Source: an uncultured Oscillospiraceae bacterium (GTDB lineage: Bacteria > Bacillota > Clostridia > Oscillospirales > Acutalibacteraceae). From it: a stretch of DNA of 64,000 bases. Every line of letters starts with the position of its first letter. Position 1 is the stretch's first letter. This document shows, piece by piece, positions 48,420 through 58,088 of this stretch. Below the pieces are notes generated by a model that was not told the origin of the DNA, searched no databases, and saw nothing but the letters and a program-made list of their open reading frames with translations. The position numbers were made by a program, and so were the translations under genes. Location: positions 1-64,000 of the forward strand of contig CABQLY010000008.1 in NCBI GenBank assembly GCA_902465155.1, in the 5' to 3' direction.

Positions 48420-50306
48420 ATGAAAATTAACAAAGCACAAAAAAAATCGCTGCTTTTAATTGCCGTTTCGGTTATTTTAACCGCGGTTTGCAAGCTGCTG
48501 CCGCTGCAAAGCCTGCCGCTGCCGGAGCTGCCGCGGGCCTTGGTTGTAACCGCCTGTTACTTAGTGCCGTACTTTATTGTTGGGTACGATATTATTTTAA
48601 AAGCGCTGAAAAACCTGTTTCGCGGCCAAATGCTGGATGAAAACACCCTCATGCTGATTGCAACGGTTGGCGCCTTTTTTCTGCAAGAGCCGTTTGAGGC
48701 GGTTATGGTTGTTATTTTGTACCGCATTGGCCTGTTTTTTGAAAGCTACGCTACCGAAAAATCCCGCGCCTCGATTAAGCATTTAATGGATATTATGCCG
48801 GACTATGCTAATGTGCTGCGCGAGGATAAGCCCGTGCAGGTAGACCCCAGCGAGGTTGAGGTTGGCGAAACGGTTGTGGTAAAGGCCGGCGAGCGTATTC
48901 CGTTAGACGGCGTTATTTTAAGCGGCGAGGCTACGGTAAACACCTCCTCCCTTACCGGGGAAAGCGTGCCCCTACAGGTAACCAAGGGCGACAAGGTTAT
49001 TAGCGGCTCAATTAACGAAAACGGCGTTATTTACATTCAAACAACCAACACGCTGGATGACTCCACCGTTGGTAAAATAATGGATTTAATTGAAAACGCC
49101 GGCAGCAAAAAAGCCAAAGCCGAAAACTTTATTTCTAAATTCTCGGCCGTGTACACTCCTATTGTTGTAGCTTTAGCGGCGCTTACCGCCATTTTGCCGC
49201 CGCTGCTAATAACCGGCGTTTCAACCTTTCCGCAGTGGATCCACCGGGCGCTTACCTGCCTGCTGGTTTCCTGCCCGTGCGCGCTGGTTATTTCGGTTCC
49301 CCTTTCCTTCTTTGGGGGCATTGGCTCGGCCTCGCGTCAAGGCATTTTAATGAAAGGCGCCGCGTATATTGAGCGGTTTGCCAAGGTTAAAACCGTGCTA
49401 TTTGATAAAACCGGCACCCTTACAAAAGGCTGCTTTAAGGTGGTTGCCATTCATCCCGAAAAAATTAGCGAAACCGACCTTTTACGCCTGGCCGCAGCGG
49501 TTGAAAGCAACAGTAACCACCCCATTTCTACCTCTTTAATTTCGGCCTACGGCAAGGTGCCGGAGGATATTGAAATGCAGGAGGTTACCGAAATTGCCGG
49601 CGCGGGCATTACCGCCAAGGTAAACGGCCAAAAGGTTTGGGTTGGCAACAGCAAGCTGATGCAGCAGGCCGGCGCCAACTACCACAATTGCCACATTCAC
49701 GGCACCGCGGTTCATGTTGCTATTGACACGGAGTATATGGGTCACATTATTATTTCGGACGAGGTAAAGGACGAGGCCATTACCGCCGTAAGACACCTAA
49801 ACCGCATGAACATTAAAACCGTTATGCTAACCGGCGACCGGGAGGATACCGCGAAGGCCGTTAGCACCCAGCTTGGCATTAAAGAGTACCTCGCCGAGCT
49901 GCTGCCCACCAACAAGGTAGAAATTGCCGAGCGCTACATGAAAAGCGGCACCGGCCCGGTTGCCTTTGTGGGCGACGGTATTAACGACGCCCCGGTGTTA
50001 ATGACGGCCGATATTGGCGTTTCCATGGGCGCCATGGGCAGCGACGCCGCAATTGAGGCGGCCGATGTTGTAATTATGGACGATTCGATTGAAAAGGTTG
50101 CAACCTCTAAGCTAATTGCCGACCGCACCATGCGCATTGTGCGGGAAAACATTATTGTTTCGCTTGGCATTAAGCTGGTAGTGCTGGTGCTTAGCATTTT
50201 TACAACCGTATCCTTTGAAATTGCCGAGCTGGCCGATGTTGGCGTGCTAATTTTAGCGGTTTGCAACGCGGCCCGCTGCCTGTTGCCGCCGCGTCTTAAA
50301 AAATAG
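48420..50306 (+). CDS. cadA: P1B-2-type Zn/Cd/Pb-translocating ATPase
   Basis: 628 residues, without the N-terminal HMA domain. Membrane metal site C285-P-C287, phosphorylation Asp329 in D-K-T-G-T-L-T-K-G, H-P in N-S-N-H-P-I-S, T-G-D-R and G-D-G-I-N-D-A-P-V-L all intact. The last helices carry L-G-I-K-L and A-D-V-G, the Lys and D-x-G marks of Zn/Cd/Pb exporters rather than Cu pumps. Exports toxic divalent metals. Together with the CadC-like repressor and the HMA protein it makes a metal-inducible operon ended by a strong terminator. Confidence 0.95.
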   Translation: MKINKAQKKSLLLIAVSVILTAVCKLLPLQSLPLPELPRALVVTACYLVPYFIVGYDIILKALKNLFRGQMLDENTLMLIATVGAFFLQEPFEAVMVVILYRIGLFFESYATEKSRASIKHLMDIMPDYANVLREDKPVQVDPSEVEVGETVVVKAGERIPLDGVILSGEATVNTSSLTGESVPLQVTKGDKVISGSINENGVIYIQTTNTLDDSTVGKIMDLIENAGSKKAKAENFISKFSAVYTPIVVALAALTAILPPLLITGVSTFPQWIHRALTCLLVSCPCALVISVPLSFFGGIGSASRQGILMKGAAYIERFAKVKTVLFDKTGTLTKGCFKVVAIHPEKISETDLLRLAAAVESNSNHPISTSLISAYGKVPEDIEMQEVTEIAGAGITAKVNGQKVWVGNSKLMQQAGANYHNCHIHGTAVHVAIDTEYMGHIIISDEVKDEAITAVRHLNRMNIKTVMLTGDREDTAKAVSTQLGIKEYLAELLPTNKVEIAERYMKSGTGPVAFVGDGINDAPVLMTADIGVSMGAMGSDAAIEAADVVIMDDSIEKVATSKLIADRTMRIVRENIIVSLGIKLVVLVLSIFTTVSFEIAELADVGVLILAVCNAARCLLPPRLKK

Positions 50307-50366
50307 CCCCCTTTGCCGCCAAAGCAGCCAAGGCTTTAAAATTTTAAAAAATAATAACCCTTTTAA

Positions 50367-50398
50367 ATACGCCGAATAACTTTCGGCGTATTTTTTTT
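50367..50398 (+). terminator. Terminator of the metal resistance operon
   Basis: Perfect 10-bp stem ATACGCCGAA/TTCGGCGTAT (50367-50376 with 50382-50391), then eight T. Confidence 0.9.
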
Positions 50399-50446
50399 GC
50401 GCTTTTGGCAATGCTAAAAACAAATTTAAAAAGGAGCTTTTTAAGT

Positions 50447-51781
50447 ATGAAAAAAATTGTTTCCTGCCTACTGGCGCTTTGCTGTGCGGCCGGCAGCCTT
50501 TTAAGCCTTAGCGGCTGCAACAAATCAACGAATGACAATACCATTTACTATTTAAACTTTAAGCCCGAAATTGCCTCGGTGTACGATGAAATTGCCAAAG
50601 CCTACAGCGAGGAAAAGGGCGTGACCCTGCGGGTAACAACCGCGGCCTCGGGCACCTACGAGCAAACCCTAAAATCTGAAATGGCAAAATCTACCGCGCC
50701 TACCATTTTTCAAATTAACGGGCCAAAGGGCTACGCCAACTGGAAATCCTACTGCAAGGATATTAAAAACACCGCCATTTACAACGCGCTGAACAATAAA
50801 TCGTTAGCCATAACCTCGGGCGACGGCGTTTACGGCGTGCCTTATGTGGTAGAGGGGTACGGCATTATTTACAACCGCGAAATTTTAAACCGTTACTTTG
50901 CGCTGAGCGACAAAAAAACTTCCTTAAAATCGGTAAACGAAATTAACAGCTTTGCCGCTTTAAAAGCGGTGGTTGAGGACATGACCCGGCTGAAAGAAAA
51001 GCTTGGCATTGAGGGGGTTTTTGCCTCTACCTCCCTTAAAAGCGGCGAGGACTGGCGCTGGCAGACCCATTTAGCCAACATTCCGCTGTACTACGAATTT
51101 CAAAAAAACAAGGTAGACCTTTCGGGCGACGATACCAAAACGGTGCAGTTTGAGTACAGCGAAAATTTTAAAAATATTTTTGATTTATATTTAAATAACT
51201 CCACTACCGATAAAAAGCTGCTGGGCAGCAAGTCGGTGGCCGATTCTATGGCCGAATTTGCGCTGGAAAAATGTGCCATGGTACAAAACGGCAACTGGGC
51301 CTGGAGCCAAATTGAGCAGGTTTCGGGCAACCGCGTTAAAAAAGAAGATATTAAATTCATGCCCATTTACACGGGGGTAGAGGGCGAGCAGACCCAAGGC
51401 CTTTGCATTGGCACCGAAAACTTTTTGTGCATTAACAAAAACGCTACCGAGCAGCAGCAAAAGCTGGCCGAGGAGTTTTTGTACTGGCTTTATTCCAGCG
51501 AAACGGGCAAAAAATTTGTAACCGAAAAATTAAACTTTATTGCCCCGTTTAACACCTTTACCGCCAACGAGGTGCCGGATGACCCGTTGGCCCAGCAGGT
51601 TGCCGAGTGGATGCAAAAAGGCAATGTTACCACCATTCCTTGGAATTTTACGGTTTTTCCCAACCAAACATTTAAGGATAATTTTGGCGCCGCGCTGCTC
51701 TCCTACGCGCAGGGGGCCAAGCCCTGGCAAGAGGTTAAAACCTTGTTTGTAGACGACTGGAAAAAAGAAAGCCGTAGCTAA
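50447..51781 (+). CDS. ABC transporter sugar-binding lipoprotein
   Basis: 444 residues from the ATG at 50447 (AAGGAG upstream; the frame continues to 50405 without a site). Lipobox L-S-G-C (Cys24), then the two-lobed solute-binding fold of family 1 (MalE/UgpB type), with F-Q-I-N-G-P-K-G-Y near 90 and aromatic residues lining the cleft. Followed by two MalF/MalG-like permeases, a 4-alpha-glucanotransferase and a phosphorylase, so maltodextrin is the likely ligand. Confidence 0.92.
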   Translation: MKKIVSCLLALCCAAGSLLSLSGCNKSTNDNTIYYLNFKPEIASVYDEIAKAYSEEKGVTLRVTTAASGTYEQTLKSEMAKSTAPTIFQINGPKGYANWKSYCKDIKNTAIYNALNNKSLAITSGDGVYGVPYVVEGYGIIYNREILNRYFALSDKKTSLKSVNEINSFAALKAVVEDMTRLKEKLGIEGVFASTSLKSGEDWRWQTHLANIPLYYEFQKNKVDLSGDDTKTVQFEYSENFKNIFDLYLNNSTTDKKLLGSKSVADSMAEFALEKCAMVQNGNWAWSQIEQVSGNRVKKEDIKFMPIYTGVEGEQTQGLCIGTENFLCINKNATEQQQKLAEEFLYWLYSSETGKKFVTEKLNFIAPFNTFTANEVPDDPLAQQVAEWMQKGNVTTIPWNFTVFPNQTFKDNFGAALLSYAQGAKPWQEVKTLFVDDWKKESRS

Positions 51782-51927
51782 ACCCTTTAAGCTTTTTAAC
51801 ACCGGCGTTGAACTCTGCCGGTTTAGGCGGTTTTTACCGGCCGCCCAAACCGGCAAAGTCTTTAGCGCTTGGCAGCAAAACAAGCGCTAATGGCGTTTAA
51901 AAATTGCTGTAAGAAGGAGCAAGAAAA

Positions 51928-52770
51928 ATGCATAAAAATTTAAAACGCTATTTTCCGCTATTTGCGCTGCCAACACTACTTGCTTTTCTTGTAGCGTTTT
52001 TGGTGCCGTTTATTATGGGGTTGTACCTTTCGTTTACCGAATTTACCACCGTTACCGACGCCACCTTTGTTGGCATTAAAAATTACATTGCCGCTTTTTC
52101 AGAGGACCGCAATTTTGTAAACGCCCTTTGGTTTACGGTTAAATACGCCGTTACGGTTATTATAACGGTAAATGTTTTTTCCTACCTTTTGGCGCTGGCG
52201 CTAACCAAAGGGCTAAAGGGCACCAACACCTTTCGGTCGGTATTTTTTATGCCCAATTTAATTGGCGGTATTATTTTGGGCTACATTTGGCAAATTATTA
52301 TTAACGGCGTGCTGCTGCCCTGGAATGTTGATATTACCTTTAACGCCAACTACGGCTTTTGGGGACTGGTTATTTTAACCAACTGGCAAATGATAGGGTA
52401 TATGATGATTATTTATGTAGCCGGTATTAGCAGCATTACCCCCGAATTGTTAGAGGCCGCTAAAATTGACGGCGCCACGCCCCGCCAAATTTTGTTTAAA
52501 ATTACCCTGCCGCTTACCATGCCCTCTATTACCATTTGCACCTTTTTAACCCTAACCAACGCCTTTAAGCTGTTTGACCAAAACTTGGCTTTAACGGCCG
52601 GCGCGCCAAACCGCGAAACCTCTATGCTGGCGCTGGATATTTACAACACCTTCTACGGGCGGGTTGGCTCTGAAGGGGTGGGGCAGGCCAAAGGCGTTGT
52701 GTTTTTTGTAATTGTTGCTGCGCTGGCCGGCCTGCAGCTTTATTTAACCGGCAGAAAAGAGGTAAAGTAA
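51928..52770 (+). CDS. Sugar ABC transporter permease (MalF-like)
   Basis: 280 residues with six membrane helices. The E-A-A motif reads E-L-L-E-A-A-K-I-D-G-A-T-P-R-Q-I-L-F-K-I-T-L-P (about 172-194), the coupling helix for the ATPase. RBS AAGGAG before ATG. Starts 146 bases after the binding protein, with a small inverted repeat in between (ACCGGCG ... GCCGGT, 51800-51820), which could attenuate permease expression. Confidence 0.94.
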   Translation: MHKNLKRYFPLFALPTLLAFLVAFLVPFIMGLYLSFTEFTTVTDATFVGIKNYIAAFSEDRNFVNALWFTVKYAVTVIITVNVFSYLLALALTKGLKGTNTFRSVFFMPNLIGGIILGYIWQIIINGVLLPWNVDITFNANYGFWGLVILTNWQMIGYMMIIYVAGISSITPELLEAAKIDGATPRQILFKITLPLTMPSITICTFLTLTNAFKLFDQNLALTAGAPNRETSMLALDIYNTFYGRVGSEGVGQAKGVVFFVIVAALAGLQLYLTGRKEVK

Positions 52771-52771
52771 A

Positions 52772-53605
52772 ATGCAAAACAACAAGGTTCTTCGCGGGTT
52801 TTACAGCCTGCTGCTGGGGCTTTTGGCCTTGGCCTTTTTGCTGCCCATTATTATTGTGCTGCTAAACTCCTTTAAAGGGCAGTTTTATATTAGCGACTCC
52901 CCCTTTGCCCTGCCAAACGCCGCCACCTTTGCCGGGCTGGAAAATTATATTAACGGCATTGCCAAAACCGGCTTTACCGAAGCGTTTTTTTACTCGCTGT
53001 TTATTACCGTTTTTTCGGTGTTGGTTATTGTTTTGTTTACCGGAATGACGGCCTGGTATTTAACGCGGGAAAAAAGCCGTTTTTCTAAAACGCTGTACTA
53101 CCTGCTGGTGTTCAGCATGATCGTGCCGTTTCAAATGATCATGTTTACCATGTCTAAAATAGCAAATCTGCTGCGGTTAGATAACCCCGTTGGCATTATT
53201 TTAATTTACCTTGGCTTTGGCGCCGGGCTCTCGGTTTTTATTTTTTCGGGGTTTGTAAAAACAATTCCGTTAGAAATTGAGGAGGCCGCTTATGTAGACG
53301 GCTGCTCTCCCCCGCGGCTGTTTTTCTCGGTTATTTTGCCAATTCTGCGCCCTACCGCCATTACGGTGGCAATTTTAAACACCATGTGGATCTGGAACGA
53401 CTACTTGCTGCCCTACTTGGTAATTGGCAACGAATATAAAACCATTCCCATTGCCGTGCAGTACCTGCAGGGGGGCTACGGCTCGCGGGATATGGGCGCT
53501 TTAATGGCCATGCTGGTGCTGGCGATTATACCAATTGTAATTTTTTACGCAGTTTGCCAGCGTTATATTATACAAGGCGTAGTTGCCGGCGCCGTAAAGG
53601 GTTAA
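52772..53605 (+). CDS. Sugar ABC transporter permease (MalG-like)
   Basis: 277 residues, six helices. E-A-A loop reads E-I-E-E-A-A-Y-V-D-G-C-S-P-P-R-L-F-F-S-V-I-L-P (about 170-192). ATG lies one base after the previous stop, so it is coupled. No ATP-binding subunit gene exists in the window; a shared MsmX/MsmK-type ATPase is the usual solution in Firmicutes. Confidence 0.95.
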   Translation: MQNNKVLRGFYSLLLGLLALAFLLPIIIVLLNSFKGQFYISDSPFALPNAATFAGLENYINGIAKTGFTEAFFYSLFITVFSVLVIVLFTGMTAWYLTREKSRFSKTLYYLLVFSMIVPFQMIMFTMSKIANLLRLDNPVGIILIYLGFGAGLSVFIFSGFVKTIPLEIEEAAYVDGCSPPRLFFSVILPILRPTAITVAILNTMWIWNDYLLPYLVIGNEYKTIPIAVQYLQGGYGSRDMGALMAMLVLAIIPIVIFYAVCQRYIIQGVVAGAVKG

Positions 53606-53607
53606 GT

Positions 53608-55137
53608 ATGCAGCGCGCGGTACTTTTAAAAAAACAGCCCCCCTTTGCCCGGCGGTACGGCATTTTGCTGCCTTTATTTTCGCTGCCCGGGCCGTACGGC
53701 ATTGGCACGCTGGGAAAACAGGCCTTTTTGTTTGTAGATTTTTTGGCGCGCGCCGGCGCGGCCTACTGGCAGCTGTTGCCCCTTGGCCCAACCGGCTACG
53801 GCGACAGCCCGTACCAAAGCTTTTCCTCCTTTGCGGGGAACCCTTATTTTATTGACCCGGAGCTTTTGTACCGGCAGGGCAAGCTAACCAAGGCCGAGCT
53901 GCAAACTGCCCAAGCCGAACCGGGAGAAATTAACTATTTTAAGCTTTACCAAACGCGAGAGGCCTTGCTGTACCGCGCCTTTTTGCGGGCGCAAAAAAAA
54001 GACCTGCCGGGGTACGATGAATTTTTGTGGCAAAACCGCGATTGGCTTACAAACTACGCCGAATATACCGCGTTAAAGCGGCATTTTGGCGAAAAGGGGC
54101 GCATCGCCCTGCCCTACCCCGTTAAAACCGCCGAGGCCGAAGCCTTTGTAAAGCAGCGCCTTAAAAAGCAAACCGCCTTTGTTTGCTACGAGCAGTACGA
54201 ATTTTTTGCCCAATTTTGCGCCCTAAAAAGCTACGCCGAAAGCAAGGGCGTGCAGTTTATTGGGGATTTGCCGCTTTACACCGCCAACGACAGCGCCGAT
54301 GTTTGGGCCAACCCCGAGCTGTTTTGCTTAAACCAAAACGGCAGCCCCAGCGCGGTAGCCGGCGTACCGCCGGATGAATTTTCTAAAACCGGGCAGCTTT
54401 GGGGCAACCCGCTTTACAACTGGCCGGCGCACGAAAGCACGGGCTTTAGCTGGTGGTGCAGCCGCGTTGCCCGGCAGTTTAGCCTGTACCACATTTTGCG
54501 AATAGACCATTTTATTGGCATTTCGCGCTACTATGCTATTCCGGCAAACGCCCAAAACGCCCAAAACGCCCAAAACGGAAAATGGCTGCCGGGGCCCGAT
54601 AAAGCCCTTATTGCGGCGCTGCAAAAAGCCGTACCAAACGGCCGCTACATTGCCGAGGACTTAGGGCTTTTAAACCCCAAAACCGCTGCTTTAATTCAAA
54701 AAACCGGCTTTCCGGGTATGCGGCTGCTGCAATCGGCCTTTAACAGCGGCAGCAGCAACGGCAATTTGCCGCACCGGCTGCCAAAAAACTGCGTGCTGTA
54801 CACCGGCACGCACGATAATAACACGCTGCAAGGGCGCATTTTAAGCTTTACCCCCGCCGAAAAGCGTTACGCCTACCGCTATTTAGGGGTTAAACGGCGG
54901 GCCGATCTACAGCCCCGCCTAATTCGCGCCGGCTTTGCCGCCACGCCCGATTTATTTATTTTGCCTTTGCAGGATTTACTGGGCCTTGGGGCAAGCGCCC
55001 GCATTAACACCCCGGCCACCCTTGGCCAAAACTGGCGTTGGCGCCTAACCGAGCTGCCGCCTAACCTGCTGGCCGACGAAACCGCCGCCCTTGCCGCTAT
55101 TTTTGAAAGGAGCAATTTTAATGACAGTGAACACTGA
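53608..55137 (+). CDS. malQ: 4-alpha-glucanotransferase (GH77)
   Basis: 509 residues from the ATG at 53608, three bases after the permease stop. G-P-Y-G-I-G-T-L-G (about 26-34) and P-L-G-P-T-G-Y-G-D-S-P-Y-Q-S-F-S-S-F-A-G-N-P are GH77 hallmarks; L-R-I-D-H-F-I-G (nucleophile Asp), A-E-D-L-G (acid/base Glu) and T-G-T-H-D-N-N-T (stabilising Asp) complete the active site. It disproportionates maltodextrins so that the phosphorylase can shorten them. A 9-base repeat (54547-54573) inserts N-A-Q three times in a loop. Overlaps the next gene by 17 bases. Confidence 0.96.
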   Translation: MQRAVLLKKQPPFARRYGILLPLFSLPGPYGIGTLGKQAFLFVDFLARAGAAYWQLLPLGPTGYGDSPYQSFSSFAGNPYFIDPELLYRQGKLTKAELQTAQAEPGEINYFKLYQTREALLYRAFLRAQKKDLPGYDEFLWQNRDWLTNYAEYTALKRHFGEKGRIALPYPVKTAEAEAFVKQRLKKQTAFVCYEQYEFFAQFCALKSYAESKGVQFIGDLPLYTANDSADVWANPELFCLNQNGSPSAVAGVPPDEFSKTGQLWGNPLYNWPAHESTGFSWWCSRVARQFSLYHILRIDHFIGISRYYAIPANAQNAQNAQNGKWLPGPDKALIAALQKAVPNGRYIAEDLGLLNPKTAALIQKTGFPGMRLLQSAFNSGSSNGNLPHRLPKNCVLYTGTHDNNTLQGRILSFTPAEKRYAYRYLGVKRRADLQPRLIRAGFAATPDLFILPLQDLLGLGASARINTPATLGQNWRWRLTELPPNLLADETAALAAIFERSNFNDSEH

Positions 55138-57409
55138 GCTGTACCAAAATAAGCTAAACGAAGGCCTGCAAAAAGCCGACCCCAACGCTGCCGATTACCC
55201 CTACCGCGTGCAGCGCGCCATTGCGGCCGCTTTGCTTTTGGTAACCGCCGGCCTGCCGGCCAACAGCCGAAAGGGCCGCACCGGGTACTATTTTTCGGCC
55301 GAATATTTGCCCGGCAAAATTACCGAGCAAACGGTGGCCGCCTTGGGGTTAGAGCAGCAAACCGAGGAGATTTTAAAGCAAAACGGCACCGGGCTTTCGG
55401 TGCTAAACGCTCTGCCGGACCCGGCCCTTGGCAACGGCGGGCTGGGGCGGTTGGCCTCCTGCATTATGGAATCGGCCGCCTTTTGCGATTTACCCTTAGA
55501 CGGCTACGGCATCCGCTACCGGTACGGCATTTTTAAGCAAACGGTGCAAAACAACCGCCAGCAGGAAACGCCGGATTTTTGGCTGAACCACTGCCCAATG
55601 GAGATTTGCCGCCGCGAGCGCACCCAAACGGTTCAGCTGGGCAACGAAACGGTGCTGGCGGTGCCGTACGATGTGCCAATTATTTCTAAAAACAGGGTAA
55701 ACTGCCTGCGGCTTTGGCAGTGCGAGGCCGCCGAGCCGGTAGACCTTTTAGCCTTTTGCCGCGGCGAGTACGAAACCGCCTTTAAAAGCACCGTAAACGC
55801 GCTGGCCGTTACCGCCTTTTTGTACCCCGACGATTCTACCGAGCGGGGCAAAGAGCTGCGCTTAAAGCAGCAATACTTTTTTTGCTGCGCCGGACTGGGC
55901 GATATTTTAGCCGATTTTAAAAAAACCGGCGAGCCCATTACCGCCCTGGCCGATTATGTACAAATTCAGTTAAACGACACCCACCCCACCGTAGCAATTT
56001 TAGAGCTGCTGCGCCGCCTGTGTGAGGATTACCGGCTGGATTTTAAAACCGCCTTTGGCCTTTGCCAAAGCATTTTTAACTACACCAACCACACCGTTAT
56101 GGCCGAGGCGCTGGAAACCTGGAGCGTAGAGCTGTTTTGCCGGGTACTGCCGCAGGTTTACCCCTACGCCGTTATGGTAAACAACGCCTTAGCAGCCGAG
56201 GTTACCGTAAAAAAAGCCTACGAAAAGCTGGCCGTTATTCAAGACGGCCGCCTTTACATGGCCAACCTGGCGGTTTACACGGCCAAAAAGGTAAACGGCG
56301 TTGCCGAGCTGCACAGCAGCCTAATTAAGGAAACTATTTTTAACGGCTTTCACCAGCTTTACCCGCAAAAATTTTGCAATATTACCAACGGCGTTTCGCA
56401 CCGGCAGTGGCTTTGCCTTGCCAACCCCGGGCTGGCCAGCTTTATTAACGAGCGCATTGGCACCGAGTGGCAAAGCAGCTTTGAGCAGCTTGGCCGCCTG
56501 CACGCCTTTACCGGGGCGGGCGACCTAAAGGAGCTAAACCAAATTAAACAGCAAAACAAAAGCCGCCTTTGCCGCTATTTAAAGCAATACGCCAACATTA
56601 CCTTAAACAGCGATTTTATTTTTTCGGTGCAAATTAAACGAATACACGAATACAAGCGCCAGCTAATGAATGTGCTTTCGGTACTACTGCTGTATTTAAA
56701 GCTAAAAAACGGCGAGCTGCCCAGCTTTTACCCCACTGCCTTTATTTTTGCCGGCAAGGCGGCCCCTGGCTACCACGCCGCGAAAGAGGTAATTCGCCTT
56801 ATTAACACCGTAGCCGAGTTTTTAAACCGGGACGACACCGTTAAAAATTTGCTGCAGGTTGTTTTTGTGCCGGATTATAACATTAAAAACGCCATGCAGA
56901 TTATTCCGGCCGCTAATTTTTCCGAGCAGATTTCCATGGCCACTACCGAGGCCAGCGGCACCGGGAATATGAAGCTTAGCATGAACGGCGCACCAACCGT
57001 AGGCACGCTGGACGGCGCCAACATTGAAATTGTGCGCGCCGCCGGGGAGGAAAACAATTATATTTTTGGGGCCAACGCCACCCAAATTAAACAAACCCTT
57101 GCCACCTACAGCCCGTGGGATGTTTACCACACCAACCCCGAAATACGCGAGGTACTGGCTCTGCTGCAAAACGGCCTTTTGGGCGATTTTGATTTTCTTT
57201 ACAAAACGCTGCTGGGGGATCACGACCCCGACCGCTACCGCACGCTAATGGATCTGCCCTCGTACAACGAGGCACGGCTGCAGGCCAACGCCGACTACCA
57301 AAACAGCGAGCTGTTTGCCACCAAATGCCTGCACAACATTGCCGGCTCGGCCGGTTTTTCCTCCGACCGCACAGTGCAGGATTACAACCGTTTTATTTGG
57401 CAGCTGTAA
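55121..57409 (+). CDS. glgP: Glycogen/maltodextrin phosphorylase
   Basis: 762 residues from the ATG at 55121 (AAAGGAG within malQ). GT35 family: releases glucose-1-phosphate from alpha-1,4-glucans. Glycine-rich N-G-G-L-G-R-L-A-S-C near 105, I-K-R-I-H-E-Y-K-R-Q and the PLP-lysine region E-A-S-G-T-G-N-M-K-L-S-M-N-G-A-P-T-V-G-T-L-D-G-A-N (about 613-637). Slightly shorter than the enteric enzymes, normal for Clostridia. Last gene of the maltodextrin set. Confidence 0.96.
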   Translation: MTVNTELYQNKLNEGLQKADPNAADYPYRVQRAIAAALLLVTAGLPANSRKGRTGYYFSAEYLPGKITEQTVAALGLEQQTEEILKQNGTGLSVLNALPDPALGNGGLGRLASCIMESAAFCDLPLDGYGIRYRYGIFKQTVQNNRQQETPDFWLNHCPMEICRRERTQTVQLGNETVLAVPYDVPIISKNRVNCLRLWQCEAAEPVDLLAFCRGEYETAFKSTVNALAVTAFLYPDDSTERGKELRLKQQYFFCCAGLGDILADFKKTGEPITALADYVQIQLNDTHPTVAILELLRRLCEDYRLDFKTAFGLCQSIFNYTNHTVMAEALETWSVELFCRVLPQVYPYAVMVNNALAAEVTVKKAYEKLAVIQDGRLYMANLAVYTAKKVNGVAELHSSLIKETIFNGFHQLYPQKFCNITNGVSHRQWLCLANPGLASFINERIGTEWQSSFEQLGRLHAFTGAGDLKELNQIKQQNKSRLCRYLKQYANITLNSDFIFSVQIKRIHEYKRQLMNVLSVLLLYLKLKNGELPSFYPTAFIFAGKAAPGYHAAKEVIRLINTVAEFLNRDDTVKNLLQVVFVPDYNIKNAMQIIPAANFSEQISMATTEASGTGNMKLSMNGAPTVGTLDGANIEIVRAAGEENNYIFGANATQIKQTLATYSPWDVYHTNPEIREVLALLQNGLLGDFDFLYKTLLGDHDPDRYRTLMDLPSYNEARLQANADYQNSELFATKCLHNIAGSAGFSSDRTVQDYNRFIWQL

Positions 57410-57591
57410 CAGCGCCTAAACCGCCAAAAAAGCCTTAATAGGCAAGCAAAAACCCACGCAATAAACACGCAAAAACAGAAAAATAAACCAAGCGCATAAA
57501 AACACATTAAATGAATAACGCGCCTAAACGCGCGCTGAATAAACAAAGCAGCTAAACACGCACTAATAAACAAAAGCGCACAAAAATGCAC
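57410..57591. other. T-poor, A/C-rich spacer with repeated AATAAAC words
   Basis: Between the phosphorylase stop and the terminator the plus strand is almost free of T except in AATAAAC words (57460, 57481, 57539 and 57566 areas) and contains CACGCA/GCGC pieces. No reading frame of note. It is transcribed as an unstructured 3' tail of the maltodextrin operon, if transcribed at all. Confidence 0.5.
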
Positions 57592-57628
57592 AAAGCCGCA
57601 AAGGTTTCTCCCACCCTTTGCGGCTTTT
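57592..57628 (+). terminator. Terminator of the maltodextrin operon
   Basis: Perfect 13-bp stem AAAGCCGCAAAGG/CCTTTGCGGCTTT (57592-57604 with 57615-57627). Confidence 0.8.
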
Positions 57629-57671
57629 GCCTTGCCTAAAATTGCAGGCCATTTGTAAAAAAACAGCGTAA

Positions 57672-57715
57672 AAAAACCCCTTCGGCGGTGCAAGAACCGC
57701 CGAAGGGGGTTTTAA
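57672..57715 (-). terminator. Terminator of the AbrB gene (bidirectional)
   Basis: 16-bp stem AAACCCCTTCGGCGGT (57674-57689) with 57696-57712; T-runs on both strands. Confidence 0.85.
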
Positions 57716-57737
57716 GGTTCGTTTTAAATTGTTTTAT

Positions 57738-57986
57738 TTACAGCAGCTTTTGCAGCTTTTCAATGCAGTTTTTGCAAACAATGCGGTCGTTCATAATAAC
57801 GGTATCCCCAACCTCAGAGCAAAAAACGCAGCAAGGCTCGTACTTTTTTAAAACAATTTGATTGTCACTTACAAAAATCTCGAAGTGATCCTCACCGTCT
57901 TTAATGTCGAACATCTTGCGGATTTCTCTCGGAATGACGATACGGCCTAAAGTATCTACCGGGCGAACCATACCTGTTGCTTTCAT
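57738..57986 (-). CDS. AbrB/SpoVT-family transition-state regulator with Cys4 tail
   Basis: 82 residues from the ATG at 57986 (AGGGG upstream). N-terminal swapped-hairpin DNA-binding domain G-M-V-R-P-V-D-T-L-G-R-I-V-I-P-R-E-I-R (about 5-23), then C-C-V-F-C ... C-K-N-C (about 52-75), a probable Zn ribbon seen in clostridial AbrB paralogues. Likely a global regulator of the growth-to-stationary or sporulation transition. Its strong promoter suggests high expression. Confidence 0.93.
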   Translation of the reverse strand: MKATGMVRPVDTLGRIVIPREIRKMFDIKDGEDHFEIFVSDNQIVLKKYEPCCVFCSEVGDTVIMNDRIVCKNCIEKLQKLL

Positions 57987-58088
57987 ACCAATAACACCCC
58001 TATTAAAATTTGCCGGCTTAAAAAAAACGGCGCTTTCGGCTATTTTTGTTTTATCGCCAAAAAGCGGTTCCCTCAAGCCTGTATCTGC

